In this document: one piece after another, positions 17,831-26,052 of the stretch
Layout: every line of letters starts with the position of its first letter
Position numbering within the stretch: the first letter of the stretch is position 1
NCBI GenBank assembly: GCA_944325705.1
Contig: CALVBB010000010.1
Location: forward strand, 1 to 64,000
Reading direction: 5' to 3'
DNA from: Candidatus Gastranaerophilales bacterium
GTDB lineage: Bacteria > Cyanobacteriota > Vampirovibrionia > Gastranaerophilales > Gastranaerophilaceae
Length of the DNA: 64,000 bases
Made by a program: the position numbers and the translations under genes
Notes under the pieces: generated by a model
Seen by the model: only the letters and a program-made list of their open reading frames with translations
Database searches by the model: none
What the model was told of the DNA's origin: nothing

Positions 17831-18445
17831 ATGAGAAAAGCGCTTTTACTGGTCAGTATTTTAATGATTTCGGTAATTACAACCGCATGTATTAATAATT
17901 TTGCAGTTCAGGAGCTTAACAACAAAGCCATGGGATTTATGGAGCAGGGAAACTACAAAGAGGCTATTGAACGGTTGAAATCCAGCGTTGATTTAGACGA
18001 TTCGATTTTTGAAACTCATTACAACCTTGCAGTAGCCTATACCAAAAACGAAGATTACCTTAAAGCGCTTGAAGCTTACAGTAAGGCTATTGAACTTAAG
18101 CCTGATTTCGCTGATACGTATTATTCAATAGCAGTTACACAGGAAAACCTTGCATCTGATTTAATCTCGGGAGTGTTAATCCTCGATGAGGCCGGAAATA
18201 TTCAAAAAGCTCCTGAAAAATCTCTTGAAGAAGCAGGAAAACTTCCTGATATTTCAGAAAAGACATCGCAAACAGCAAAACAGCTTATGGATGAAGCTGT
18301 GAAAAATTACGAAACTTATCTCCAAAAGTCGCCTGAAGCAAAAGACTTACAAGAAGTTCAGTCAAGAGTTACCGACTTAAAAAACAGAGCGGCATCGCTT
18401 TCCGGTGCTGACAATGCTGAAAAGGCTCCGGCAGAAGCAGAGTAG
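17831..18445 (+). CDS. TPR-repeat lipoprotein
   Basis: The protein begins with a lipoprotein signal peptide (hydrophobic LLLVSILMISVI, then the lipobox TTAC), so the mature N-terminus would be a lipid-modified Cys near residue 18. Two to three tetratricopeptide units follow: NKAMGFMEQGNYKEAIERLK, HYNLAVAYTKNEDYLKALEAY and TYYSIAVTQENLA. The C-terminal 40 residues are acidic and Ala rich. I start it at the second ATG (17831), which has AGAGGG eight bases ahead; the ATG at 17822 directly abuts that RBS. It lies two bases before lgt, the enzyme that would lipidate it. The partner proteins are unknown. Confidence 0.85.
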   Translation: MRKALLLVSILMISVITTACINNFAVQELNNKAMGFMEQGNYKEAIERLKSSVDLDDSIFETHYNLAVAYTKNEDYLKALEAYSKAIELKPDFADTYYSIAVTQENLASDLISGVLILDEAGNIQKAPEKSLEEAGKLPDISEKTSQTAKQLMDEAVKNYETYLQKSPEAKDLQEVQSRVTDLKNRAASLSGADNAEKAPAEAE

Positions 18446-18447
18446 TT

Positions 18448-19248
18448 ATGATATTTCAATCTCCGGGGGATGTTTTATTTAAAGTTTTTGACTTTCCAAT
18501 CTATTATTACGGACTGGTGCTTGCCGCAGCCTGTCTTACAGGTGTTGTGACAGCGTTTAAGGTTTTTAAAAAATACAATCCGGATAAAGATTATGAAGCT
18601 ATCTGGGATTTTTCAGCCTATGTTATAATTGCTGGAATTCTCGGTGCAAGACTATACTACTGTCTTTTAAATCCTGTATATTACTACTATCATCCGAATG
18701 AAATTCTTTTCATAAGACAGGGAGGACTCTCTATTCACGGCGGAGTTACGTTCGGTATAATAACATTAGTTCTCCTTGCAAAGTCGCATAAACTTCCTGT
18801 CTGGAAGCTTCTTGACGCTTTTGCCTGCGGAACTGCCGTTGCACAGGCAATCGGTCGATGGGGAAACTTCTTTAATTCGGAAGCCTTCGGGTTCCCGACT
18901 GATTTGCCGTGGAAGCTCTTTATCCCTCTTGAAAGACGTCCTGCACTGTTTGCGGATTACAGTTTTTTCCATCCTGCGTTCCTGTATGAAAGCATTCTTG
19001 ATTTTGTTATTTTTGCTATTCTGTTATTTGTAATGAAAAAATGGGCGCATCGCAATCCGGGGGTGACTTTTTGTCTGTACTTGATTATGTACTCGTTTGT
19101 AAGGATTTTTACTGAGTACATAAGGATAGACAGCGCGCTTAATCTTTACAGTATACCGGTTGCACAGCTGGTTTCAGCTGCATGGATTATTATTGCGCTT
19201 GTTATCATGGTGCTGCTTTTCAAAAGAAATCACAGTTTGTACGGGTAA
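18448..19248 (+). CDS. lgt: prolipoprotein diacylglyceryl transferase
   Basis: This is a 266-residue polytopic membrane enzyme that transfers diacylglycerol from phosphatidylglycerol to the lipobox Cys of prolipoproteins. The signature GRWGNFFNSEAFG is intact at about residues 137-149, with the conserved HGG (LSIHGGVTFG) and the YESILD and RIFTEYIR segments near the end. Seven hydrophobic helices are visible. Its start is two bases past the stop of the TPR lipoprotein, so the two are co-transcribed. Confidence 0.96.
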   Translation: MIFQSPGDVLFKVFDFPIYYYGLVLAAACLTGVVTAFKVFKKYNPDKDYEAIWDFSAYVIIAGILGARLYYCLLNPVYYYYHPNEILFIRQGGLSIHGGVTFGIITLVLLAKSHKLPVWKLLDAFACGTAVAQAIGRWGNFFNSEAFGFPTDLPWKLFIPLERRPALFADYSFFHPAFLYESILDFVIFAILLFVMKKWAHRNPGVTFCLYLIMYSFVRIFTEYIRIDSALNLYSIPVAQLVSAAWIIIALVIMVLLFKRNHSLYG

Positions 19249-19258
19249 AATCAATTTC

Positions 19259-19281
19259 GGGCAGAGGGGGTACCCCCTGCT
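19259..19281 (+). terminator. GC-rich hairpin after lgt
   Basis: GCAGAGGGGGTACCCCCTGC forms an almost perfect palindrome just after the lgt stop. The following T content is modest, so termination is plausible but not certain. Confidence 0.4.
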
Positions 19282-19392
19282 GTTTATTCTGGCAGCGGAC
19301 TGTTGCTCTGAATGTGTGCGGCAGGGGACAGCTTGGAATATTAATCTTAAATTTAATTGATTTTTAAGATATTTTGTTTTATTAATTATTTT

Positions 19393-20565
19393 ATGGAAAG
19401 TTTTACAGAAAAGAAGCCCCGAATCTGGTTAAATACCGCGCATTTTATTAACGATATTTACACCGGTATGCTAAATCCTATTATGCCTTTTATTGCTGCT
19501 AAACTTGCTATTTCAATGGCTGCTGCAACTATTATTGTGAGTATTTCGCATATTTGTTCTTCACTGTTGCAGCCGGTTTTCGGATTTTTTGCCGATAATA
19601 TTTTAAAGCGAGTATTCATTTTCTGGGGGCTTTTGATGACGGCCGTTTTTATATCATTTGCCCCGGGAACTAATCATATATTCCCGCTTCTTGTCTGTGT
19701 AATTCTCGGAAGCCTTGGCTCGAGTCTTTTTCATCCGCAGGCACTCGGATTTTCAGTAAGGTTTGCAGGAAGTGATGTTACAAGAAATATGGGAATATTT
19801 ATAGGGCTTGGTACCCTCGGTTACTCACTGGGGCCGGTTGTGTCTGCATTTGTAACCCAGTATATGGGGCTTGACAGTGTAAGATACCTTTCGCTGCTCG
19901 GGGTTTGCTGGGTGCTTTTGATGTTTAACTTTGTTCCGAAAATTTCGTCTGCGACTGAAACGCCTTCGCACAGCAGCTTTATACAGGCGTTTAAAGATAT
20001 TTTAACTAACAGAAAGTTGAATATTTTAAATATTATTGCAATGTTAAAGACGCTTGTTACAACTTCAAGTTCTATTCTATTACCGTTTTTGTGGAAAAAT
20101 CTCGGCTACAAACCTTTCCATATCGGAGCGGCTCTTTTTGCATTCAGCTTTGCGGCTGGAATTGCCTCTTTTATAAGCAGAAGCGTTGAAAACAAAGTTG
20201 GTGCGCAGAAAGTTTTTTATTTTTCCATGATTTCAACTTTGCCGCTCATGATTATTTTCGCACTTGTTTACAAAGATTACCCTTCACTGTCCTTTTTTAT
20301 ATATATTATTATGGGCTTCTGTACAGGTATGGCAATGCCTATAACAATGGTTATGGCTCAGAGTGTTCTGCCTCAGTATAAAAGTATTATTGGCGGCTTT
20401 ATAAACGGCTTTTCTTGGGGTGTTGTCGCGCTTGTCATGTCGGTTGTAGGTTTTGCAGCGCAGGCTAAAGGTATTGTTCAGGTTCTCATTGTTATTACTT
20501 TAATCCCTGCACTCGCTTCTTACCCTGTACTTACAAGATTGTTTAAAAAATGTAATATAATTTAA
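19393..20565 (+). CDS. MFS transporter, fosmidomycin-resistance (Fsr)-like
   Basis: This inner-membrane transporter of about 390 residues has roughly twelve hydrophobic helices. The N-terminus WLNTAHFINDIYTGMLNPIMP resembles the Fsr branch of the major facilitator superfamily, where HxxxD and an early P follow the first helix. Other MFS features are GFFADN after helix 2 and the GLGTLGYSLGP motif. Substrate cannot be read from the sequence; fosmidomycin-like drugs are only a family association. I take the ATG at 19393, since the longer frame starts at a TTG without RBS. The RBS is weak at either start. Confidence 0.8.
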   Translation: MESFTEKKPRIWLNTAHFINDIYTGMLNPIMPFIAAKLAISMAAATIIVSISHICSSLLQPVFGFFADNILKRVFIFWGLLMTAVFISFAPGTNHIFPLLVCVILGSLGSSLFHPQALGFSVRFAGSDVTRNMGIFIGLGTLGYSLGPVVSAFVTQYMGLDSVRYLSLLGVCWVLLMFNFVPKISSATETPSHSSFIQAFKDILTNRKLNILNIIAMLKTLVTTSSSILLPFLWKNLGYKPFHIGAALFAFSFAAGIASFISRSVENKVGAQKVFYFSMISTLPLMIIFALVYKDYPSLSFFIYIIMGFCTGMAMPITMVMAQSVLPQYKSIIGGFINGFSWGVVALVMSVVGFAAQAKGIVQVLIVITLIPALASYPVLTRLFKKCNII

Positions 20566-20758
20566 TAAAAACATTGAATTAACAAAATTACTGGAAAAAC
20601 AGCATGCTGAACGTGGTGAAGATGCGGCTGCTAAAAATCAGGCTAAAGCACTTAAAAGATAGTTTTATCTCAAGCATGTTTGATAAATTCGGAAATAAAC
20701 AGGTTTAAATATAAAATTATATATTGCGAAAAAAGGCTCCTGGCTAAAGGGGCTTTTT
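20566..20758 (+). other. intergenic stretch with a short startless reading frame and a terminator-like hairpin
   Basis: After the MFS gene there is an open frame of about 34 codons ending at 20662 that would encode ELTKLLEKQHAERGEDAAA and neighbouring residues. It has no ATG, GTG or TTG and no RBS, so it may be the remains of a small gene. At about 20728-20758, AAGGCTCC pairs with GGGGCTT (two wobbles), followed by seven T: a probable terminator. Confidence 0.4.
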
Positions 20759-21028
20759 TTATGCCATAAAATCTAAATTTTTTTTAACTTCTAAATCCTG
20801 ATGTTTTTTGGCAGCTTTTTCTTGTAACGATGATATTTTATACAAAAGACTATTGGATGCTAAATCTAAACTGTTTTTCTTATCTATTTCATGCAGCATG
20901 CTAAGGCTGTGCTCCCCTCCGAATGTATGTGTTGCATTCATCATGTTGTTTGATGTCATCATCATATTCATAGCTGCAGTGTTCATATTGTTAATAGCAT
21001 TAAATCGTGCAATTGAAGAAACTAACAT
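20759..21028 (-). CDS. small 89-aa Met/Asn-rich protein of unknown function
   Basis: The first 45 residues are unusually rich in Met, Asn, Ala and Thr (for example NTAAMNMMMTSNNMMNATHTF). The rest is a charged, heptad-like helix (LLYKISSLQEKAAKKHQDLE). The ATG at 21028 has GAGGG five bases ahead. There is no signal peptide. I do not recognise the family. It lies convergent with the MFS gene's terminator and about 130 bases from the orphan promoter element on the other strand. It could be a small structural or secreted helical protein, but nothing in the sequence proves this. Confidence 0.6.
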   Translation of the reverse strand: MLVSSIARFNAINNMNTAAMNMMMTSNNMMNATHTFGGEHSLSMLHEIDKKNSLDLASNSLLYKISSLQEKAAKKHQDLEVKKNLDFMA

Positions 21029-21155
21029 TTCTACCCTCGAAAAACATGTTTATTTACATATTTAGAATATATTAATTGGAAAAAAAAATCAATAGCATTA
21101 AGTATTATTCTGAAAAATTTTTTTATTAAGTTTTGTAACAAAAAGATGAATTAGT

Positions 21156-21188
21156 GAAATTCACCTATAAGTATATACTTTATATATA
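21156..21188 (+). promoter_or_regulatory. shared promoter element, copy 2 (orphan, drives a candidate small RNA)
   Basis: GAAATT, 12 bases, TATACTTTATATATA, then AAGAGAG. Unlike the other copies it is not followed by an ORF. Confidence 0.75.
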
Positions 21189-21316
21189 AGAGAGCAAACA
21201 TTAAATAAACACTAAAAAGAGAGAGTAAAAAATCCGTTTAACAAAGAGAGAGATTCTATTTCCTATTCCTACCTTCCTAAAACAAAATTTAAGCCCCTTT
21301 TAAAAGGGGCTTTTTA
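21189..21316 (+). ncRNA. candidate small RNA from the shared promoter element
   Basis: About 125 bases lie between the promoter element and a strong terminator. They contain no ATG, and no start preceded by an RBS. They hold three or four AAGAGAG/AAAGAGAGAG purine blocks, matching the AAGAGAG blocks in the leaders of coding genes driven by the same promoter. It could be a regulatory RNA, or a leader whose coding part has been lost. Confidence 0.5.
21291..21316 (+). terminator. Rho-independent terminator (bidirectional)
   Basis: AAGCCCCTTT pairs with AAAGGGGCTT, followed by TTTATTT. It ends the candidate small RNA and can also serve pyk on the other strand. Confidence 0.8.
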
Positions 21317-21342
21317 TTTATGATTGAATTTTGTGACTAAAT

Positions 21343-22782
21343 TTAGCCTGAAATTCCAATGGTATGAATTTTAATAAAGTTTGTTCCACCGATAAGTAAT
21401 TCAGGTACTGAACCTGTGATTACAACAGTATCGCCGTCTTCGTATCCGAGGTATTTTGTCAGGAATTTATCCATTTTTTTCAAAGACGGAGGGTCTATTT
21501 TGCCGCTAATATCAAGCTTAATCGGGAAAACTCCTCTATAGAGTTTTATATCTCTGCAGATTTCCTGCTTAGGGCAGCAGGCAAAGATTGGAACGCTCAG
21601 ACGTCCTTCTGACAGGAATGATGCAGTAAAGCCGCTTCCTGTAAGCGCAATAACGGCTTTAACCGGCATTTTCTTTGCCATATCTGCAATAGACATCCCG
21701 ATTGCCATTGCCTGAGAGTCTTTTTCTTCTTCAACCATTTTCCTAGGGAATTTATTTTTTCTCATAAATGCTGATTCTTCTACTGCAACAGCAATTTTTT
21801 TCATCATAGCAACAGATTCTATAGGATAAGCGCCAGCAGCAGTTTCTCCAGAAAGCATAATTGCATCGGTTCCATCTAAGATTGCATTTGCAACGTCAGA
21901 TGTTTCAGCACGTGTAGGTATAGGGTTTTCAATCATGCTGTCAAGCATTTGGGTTGCAACAATTACGACTTTTCTTTTTGTATTAGCTTTTCTTATAATT
22001 GTTTTCTGGACAATAGGAACTTTTTCTGTGGAAATTTCAATACCGAGATCGCCTCTTGCAACCATAATTCCGTCAGAAACTTCTATAATACTGTCTATAT
22101 TTTCAACAGCCTGAGGTTTTTCTATTTTTGAAATAATTTTTGCTGTGGTATTTCCGTGGCTATGTAGAAGTTCCCGGAGTTTTACAACGTCGGAAGCTTC
22201 TCTGACAAAGGAAAGTCCTAAATAGTCTATGTCATGATGCGCAGCAAATTCTACAAATTTCAAATCTCTTGCAGTCAAAACATCAAGGCTGCCCTGAGAA
22301 CCAGGAATATTTATCCCTTTTCTCTGTTTTAAAATCCCGTCAGTCAGAACTTTTGCGTAAATTATTTTATCTTCAACTTTTTCTACTTCAAGCTGAATTT
22401 TTCCGTCGTCAATCATGATTTTTTCACCCGGTGTAACGTCATCCGCCATACCTTTGTAGTCAACCGGAATAATATCATCTGTCATTTCAGGCTGGTGACG
22501 AAATTTTAAAACCTCGCCCTGTTTAAGTTCAATCGGGTTATCAAGATTTCCTATTCTGATTTTCGGCCCCTGAAGGTCTAAAAGAACCGGAATAAGGGTG
22601 TTTCTCGCTTTTTCAAGTTCTCTGATGTAAGATAGATTCTGTTTGTGCATTTCAACATCGCCGTGAGATGAATTTAGTCTGAACATTGTAACTCCGGCAT
22701 CAAAAAGTTTAGTAATCATATCTTTAGTGCTCGTTGCAGGCCCGAGGGTCGCAACAATTTTTGTCATGGTAAATGATTTCAT
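21343..22782 (-). CDS. pyk: pyruvate kinase
   Basis: This 479-residue enzyme converts phosphoenolpyruvate and ADP to pyruvate and ATP, the last step of glycolysis. Family markers are TKIVATLGPAT at the N-terminus, MFRLNSSHGD, the active-site signature IISKIEKPQAVENID with the catalytic Lys, GIMVARGDLGIEI and VATQMLDSMIENPIPTRAE. The C-terminal domain is present, with full length for the bacterial enzyme and no PEP-utiliser extension. GGAG precedes the ATG. The gene is monocistronic. Confidence 0.97.
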   Translation of the reverse strand: MKSFTMTKIVATLGPATSTKDMITKLFDAGVTMFRLNSSHGDVEMHKQNLSYIRELEKARNTLIPVLLDLQGPKIRIGNLDNPIELKQGEVLKFRHQPEMTDDIIPVDYKGMADDVTPGEKIMIDDGKIQLEVEKVEDKIIYAKVLTDGILKQRKGINIPGSQGSLDVLTARDLKFVEFAAHHDIDYLGLSFVREASDVVKLRELLHSHGNTTAKIISKIEKPQAVENIDSIIEVSDGIMVARGDLGIEISTEKVPIVQKTIIRKANTKRKVVIVATQMLDSMIENPIPTRAETSDVANAILDGTDAIMLSGETAAGAYPIESVAMMKKIAVAVEESAFMRKNKFPRKMVEEEKDSQAMAIGMSIADMAKKMPVKAVIALTGSGFTASFLSEGRLSVPIFACCPKQEICRDIKLYRGVFPIKLDISGKIDPPSLKKMDKFLTKYLGYEDGDTVVITGSVPELLIGGTNFIKIHTIGISG

Positions 22783-22924
22783 TGTCTTTTCTCCTTATTA
22801 TATCTGAATTTTAGGGCAAATAATTATAAAAACTTATACTATTCTTTATACCTTTACAAATTCTTATAATTAATATATACTATAAAAAAAAATCGTTTGC
22901 TAGTGTAAAAAGAGGAATTAGGAA

Positions 22925-24205
22925 ATGAAAAATTTTGTGGTTAGTGTTATGACACTTGGTCTTATGGCCTTTGGCGCAACACAGGTTATGGCGGCTGATA
23001 TTGCTGACGTAAGTTCGGATTATTGGGCTGCCAAAGAAATTAATGATGTTGTTGACAGCAATATCATGGCGCTTCAGAATGGTAAATTTAATCCGGAAGG
23101 AAGCGTTGCAAGAGTGGATTTTGTTCAGGCTTTATTAAAGCTGCTTTCAAATGACAATCTGGATGTAAAAATTCAGAACTCATTTACCGATGTAAAATCT
23201 ACCGATAAAACTTACGGTGCAATTTTACGTTCACAGCAGTTAGGGCTTGTTTACGGTTATCCTGATAACACCTTCAAGCCGGCTAAACTTATGACAAGAT
23301 CTGAAACCCAGTCAGTTATCAGCCATATTACTGAAGATATGGACGCAGATGTTTCAGTTTTAAACAGATTTTCAGATCGGGAAGAAATTCCTTCATGGGC
23401 AAAAAGCCCGTGGGCTAAAACTTTAAATTATGGTATTTTCGTAAATTACCCGCGTCCGAGTGAACTCAGGCCGAATGATATTCTCTCAAGAGCTGAAGAA
23501 GCTGTTATCCTTGCAAGACTTAAAGACAAAATAGGTCTTGTTAAGGATGAATACAAAAATCCTGAACTTCTCGGCATTGAACACTTAAATGTCTCAAGAA
23601 AAGCTCCGAATAATGAAGTTAAAGTTATGTCTGACGGAAACCTGGTTCAGGAAGGCAATGTTATTGCTGTAGCTTTCTCCGAAAAATTTAAATCAGATGC
23701 TGCTCAGCCAGGTGATGCTGTTTATTTTGTTGCTGACAAAAATATTGCAACAGAAGAAGGAACTGTTATTTTCCCTGAAGGGACAAAATTCAACGGAAAA
23801 GTCCTGAACATTCAGGATCCGAAATGGTTCAACAAAAATGCAAGAGTTTACGTACAGATTGATTCTGTTACTCTTCCGGACGGAAAAACTACAGCTCTTA
23901 CTGCTAAACCTTTCTACAAGAGATACGAGCTTAAAGAAGGACCTTGGATGACTGCTGGGAAACTTGCATTATATACCGTTGCTGGTGGTGCTGTAGGTAC
24001 AGGTGCCGGTGTAGGTTTTGCGTTCATTCCAAACCCTGCTGAAATCGGTACCGGTATTGCAATTGGTACTCCTGTAGGTGCCGGTGTCGGGCTTGTTACA
24101 GGGCTTGTTACAAAAGGATTGCACTACCATGCTAAAGACGGTGAAGTTATCAATGTTATCCTCTTAAAGGATGCAAAGGTTTCTAAAGTTAAAACCTCTT
24201 TATAG
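22925..24205 (+). CDS. SLH-domain envelope protein with glycine-zipper C-terminus
   Basis: A signal peptide (VMTLGLMAFGATQVMA, cleavage after about residue 23) is followed by three S-layer homology modules: about 27-80 (SSDYWAAKEINDVVDS), 85-140 (YGYPDNTFKPAKLMTRSE) and 145-205. A beta-rich region follows (about 225-345; GTVIFPEGTKFNGKVLN). Then comes a Gly/Ala zipper (about 355-400; GGAVGTGAGVGFAF, GTPVGAGVGLVTG) that could insert in or pack against a membrane. SLH modules bind pyruvylated cell-wall polymer, which matches the csaB gene in this window. It ends in a clear terminator. The upstream CAAATT and TATACTATA, 13 bases apart, resemble but do not match the shared promoter element. Confidence 0.85.
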   Translation: MKNFVVSVMTLGLMAFGATQVMAADIADVSSDYWAAKEINDVVDSNIMALQNGKFNPEGSVARVDFVQALLKLLSNDNLDVKIQNSFTDVKSTDKTYGAILRSQQLGLVYGYPDNTFKPAKLMTRSETQSVISHITEDMDADVSVLNRFSDREEIPSWAKSPWAKTLNYGIFVNYPRPSELRPNDILSRAEEAVILARLKDKIGLVKDEYKNPELLGIEHLNVSRKAPNNEVKVMSDGNLVQEGNVIAVAFSEKFKSDAAQPGDAVYFVADKNIATEEGTVIFPEGTKFNGKVLNIQDPKWFNKNARVYVQIDSVTLPDGKTTALTAKPFYKRYELKEGPWMTAGKLALYTVAGGAVGTGAGVGFAFIPNPAEIGTGIAIGTPVGAGVGLVTGLVTKGLHYHAKDGEVINVILLKDAKVSKVKTSL

Positions 24206-24244
24206 TTTTTAGCGCAGCAAACAACGCGCAAAACAAATAAAATT

Positions 24245-24275
24245 GAGCCTGAAACCCTGTTTCGGGCTCTTTTAT
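24245..24275 (+). terminator. terminator of the SLH gene
   Basis: GAGCCTGAAAC pairs with GTTTCGGGCTC around CCT, followed by a T-rich run. Confidence 0.85.
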
Positions 24276-24348
24276 TTTATACTTTTTTACTACTGCTTTC
24301 CGGTGAGCAGTTATAGTCTATCAGGTATCGTAAAATTTTTTCAAAAGT

Positions 24349-24448
24349 TTAATATGTTTATGTAACCTGACAGCCTGCCGGAAATTTAATTGAAACATAC
24401 GCCCGCAAGGGTCTTAACGGAGGCTGAAGGCTGCATAAACATATTTAA
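24349..24448 (+). promoter_or_regulatory. structured 5' leader of the Cys-rich protein gene
   Basis: TTAATATGTTTATG (24349-24362) pairs with CATAAACATATTTAA (24434-24448), whose end abuts the GGAG of the gene's RBS. Inside, CAGCCT (24371-24376) can pair with either of two AGGCTG copies (24421-24426 or 24428-24433). A CCC-GCAA-GGG hairpin with a GNRA tetraloop sits at 24402-24411. The two alternative pairings next to the RBS fit a cis-regulatory RNA. It matches no riboswitch class that I recognise. Confidence 0.5.
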
Positions 24449-24458
24449 GGAGAAATGT

Positions 24459-24818
24459 ATGAAAAGATTTTTGATGTATTTAGGCGTATTTAGTTTGCTG
24501 CTTGTGCCGACTCAGGGTGCGTTTGCGTGGGATGGAATTTCAAGTCTTAACCCTCTGCCGTATCTGTCTTATCTTAATCCGCTTCCATATATTGGTATTG
24601 GCGAAAATAAGACATCTTTCAGTCTTAACCCGTTTACGGGATTTAAAAACTGTAATCCATGCAAAGTTAAGGTTGACCCGTGCGATACATGTACCGGTGC
24701 GGCTGCTCCAATCTGTCCGACATGTGTAAAAGCATTCCCGAAATGTGATACCTGCCATGCTGTACCTGCACAGAAAATTTACGTTCAGCCACAGTGTCCG
24801 TGTATGAACAGACGCTAG
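24459..24818 (+). CDS. secreted Cys-rich small protein
   Basis: The protein has 119 residues. The N-terminus is a clear signal peptide (MKRFLMYLGVFSLLLVPTQG, cleavage near AFA). A Leu/Pro/Tyr-rich repeat follows (LNPLPYLSYLNPLPYIGIG). The C-terminal half has CxxC pairs: CNPC, CDTC, CPTC, CDTC and CPC. These could bind metal or form disulfides in the envelope. I start it at the ATG at 24459 because AAGGAG precedes it; the longer frame runs through the structured leader. The gene has its own terminator. No family is recognised. Confidence 0.7.
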   Translation: MKRFLMYLGVFSLLLVPTQGAFAWDGISSLNPLPYLSYLNPLPYIGIGENKTSFSLNPFTGFKNCNPCKVKVDPCDTCTGAAAPICPTCVKAFPKCDTCHAVPAQKIYVQPQCPCMNRR

Positions 24819-24831
24819 TAAATACAATTTG

Positions 24832-24854
24832 AGCCGGAGTTTTTTGCTCCGGCT
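24832..24854 (+). terminator. terminator of the Cys-rich protein gene (bidirectional)
   Basis: AGCCGGAG pairs with CTCCGGCT around a T-rich loop and is followed by TTT. It may also serve the convergent uridine-kinase-like gene, whose stop lies at the hairpin's edge. Confidence 0.75.
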
Positions 24855-24855
24855 T

Positions 24856-25692
24856 TTAGAATTCAATATTTTTTAAAGTATGGAAAATTCTGTCTGTAAT
24901 ATCCTGAATATATTGTTGCGACACCATACCGTTAATTACAGCGTCGGAAATCTGATAGGCCGGTCTGATATATTGCTGGGCGGTTCTGTTTACATCCTGA
25001 AACTGTAAATCTGCAGCTTTGCCTGTTTTTCCTCTCAGAGCCGCACGTTTGTACCAGCGGTCTTTTATTACTTCAAGCGGAGTATATACGTAAACTTTTA
25101 CGTCCATAATATCTCTCAGGCCTTCGTTAAGAACGTATAACCCTTCTGTCAAAACAACTTTTGCCGGGTTTTTAACCTCTCCGTCCGGATTTGATTCGCA
25201 GGTGACAAAATTGTAATCAGGAGAAACAATAGTTTTCCCCTTCTTTAGATCCATCAGGTGTTCCTTCATCAAATCAAGGTTTATAGCATCAGGAGTGTCA
25301 AAGCTGAAACCTGTTTTAAACAGCGCTTCGTAGCTTCCTGCCTCTTTAAGCTCTTTTGAGGTGTCTTTGTAGTAATCATCGCATCTGATTACTGTGTAAA
25401 TACCTTCCTTTTTGTCTTTTACACAGGCTTTAATGGTGTTATCCACAAATACCGTTTTACCGGAGGCGCTTTCGCCTGTTATACCTATTAAAAAAGTTTT
25501 TTTCTTTTCCTGCACAACTTTTCTTGCAATATTTAAAATCAAGTTATCTGAAGTTTTCAAAAACAACGGCTGAGCTTCTCTTCTGTCTTCCTCAAGAATT
25601 TTTTTCAGCGATTCAACGATATTTGAGATAATCTCCATGTCGTTTCGGCTCGAGTAGTATTCATAACTTGTCAGATGAAAACTTGTTGTCAT
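24856..25692 (-). CDS. uridine kinase-like P-loop kinase
   Basis: This 278-residue protein belongs to the uridine kinase/phosphoribulokinase superfamily. It has a P-loop GITGESASGKT near residues 73-83, then RCDDYYKD (the DDFY-type substrate motif) and NLDLMKEHLMDLKKGK. VVLTEGLYVLN matches the strand holding the acidic base. The last third includes RWYKRAALRGKTGK, compatible with a lid region. The first 60 residues form an extra helical segment not seen in short Udk proteins, so substrate is not certain. The gene stands alone on the minus strand. Confidence 0.75.
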   Translation of the reverse strand: MTTSFHLTSYEYYSSRNDMEIISNIVESLKKILEEDRREAQPLFLKTSDNLILNIARKVVQEKKKTFLIGITGESASGKTVFVDNTIKACVKDKKEGIYTVIRCDDYYKDTSKELKEAGSYEALFKTGFSFDTPDAINLDLMKEHLMDLKKGKTIVSPDYNFVTCESNPDGEVKNPAKVVLTEGLYVLNEGLRDIMDVKVYVYTPLEVIKDRWYKRAALRGKTGKAADLQFQDVNRTAQQYIRPAYQISDAVINGMVSQQYIQDITDRIFHTLKNIEF

Positions 25693-25855
25693 AGCTTTTC
25701 TTATTCCTTTTTCAACTATTTTAACATTGTACTTTAAAGGAAATTTATTTTCTAATATTTATAACATTTGTAACAAAAAACTTTAAATTGTTAAAGCTAG
25801 TTATAAAAAATGCCGTATATATATCTGTGATAGTCAAATAGGAGTTATGTAACTT

Positions 25856-26014
25856 ATGGATTATGATGAATTATTTCGTATGTCGTTCAATCAGGCAAAA
25901 GAAGAAGTAAAACAGGAAATTAAGGATGACATTTCATTTGCACTTGAAAAATTCTTTAACAACGTGATTGAATGCGGTTTCACGAAAGAGAACGAACTAT
26001 TGACAAAACTGTAG
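25856..26014 (+). CDS. small 52-aa acidic helical protein
   Basis: This short ORF begins MDYDELFRMSFNQAKEEVKQ and ends KENELLTKL. AGGAG lies about eleven bases before the ATG, and a perfect terminator follows 13 bases after the stop, so it is a self-contained unit. It is predicted helical with alternating charges and one Cys. I do not recognise it. Confidence 0.6.
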   Translation: MDYDELFRMSFNQAKEEVKQEIKDDISFALEKFFNNVIECGFTKENELLTKL

Positions 26015-26021
26015 AATTAAC

Positions 26022-26050
26022 AAAAAGAACTGATTTAATCAGTTCTTTTT
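26022..26050. terminator. bidirectional terminator
   Basis: GAACTGATT/AATCAGTTC stem (26027-26045) with A5 on one side and T6 on the other. It serves both the 52-aa gene and the convergent glycine-zipper gene. Confidence 0.85.
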
Positions 26051-26052
26051 TA

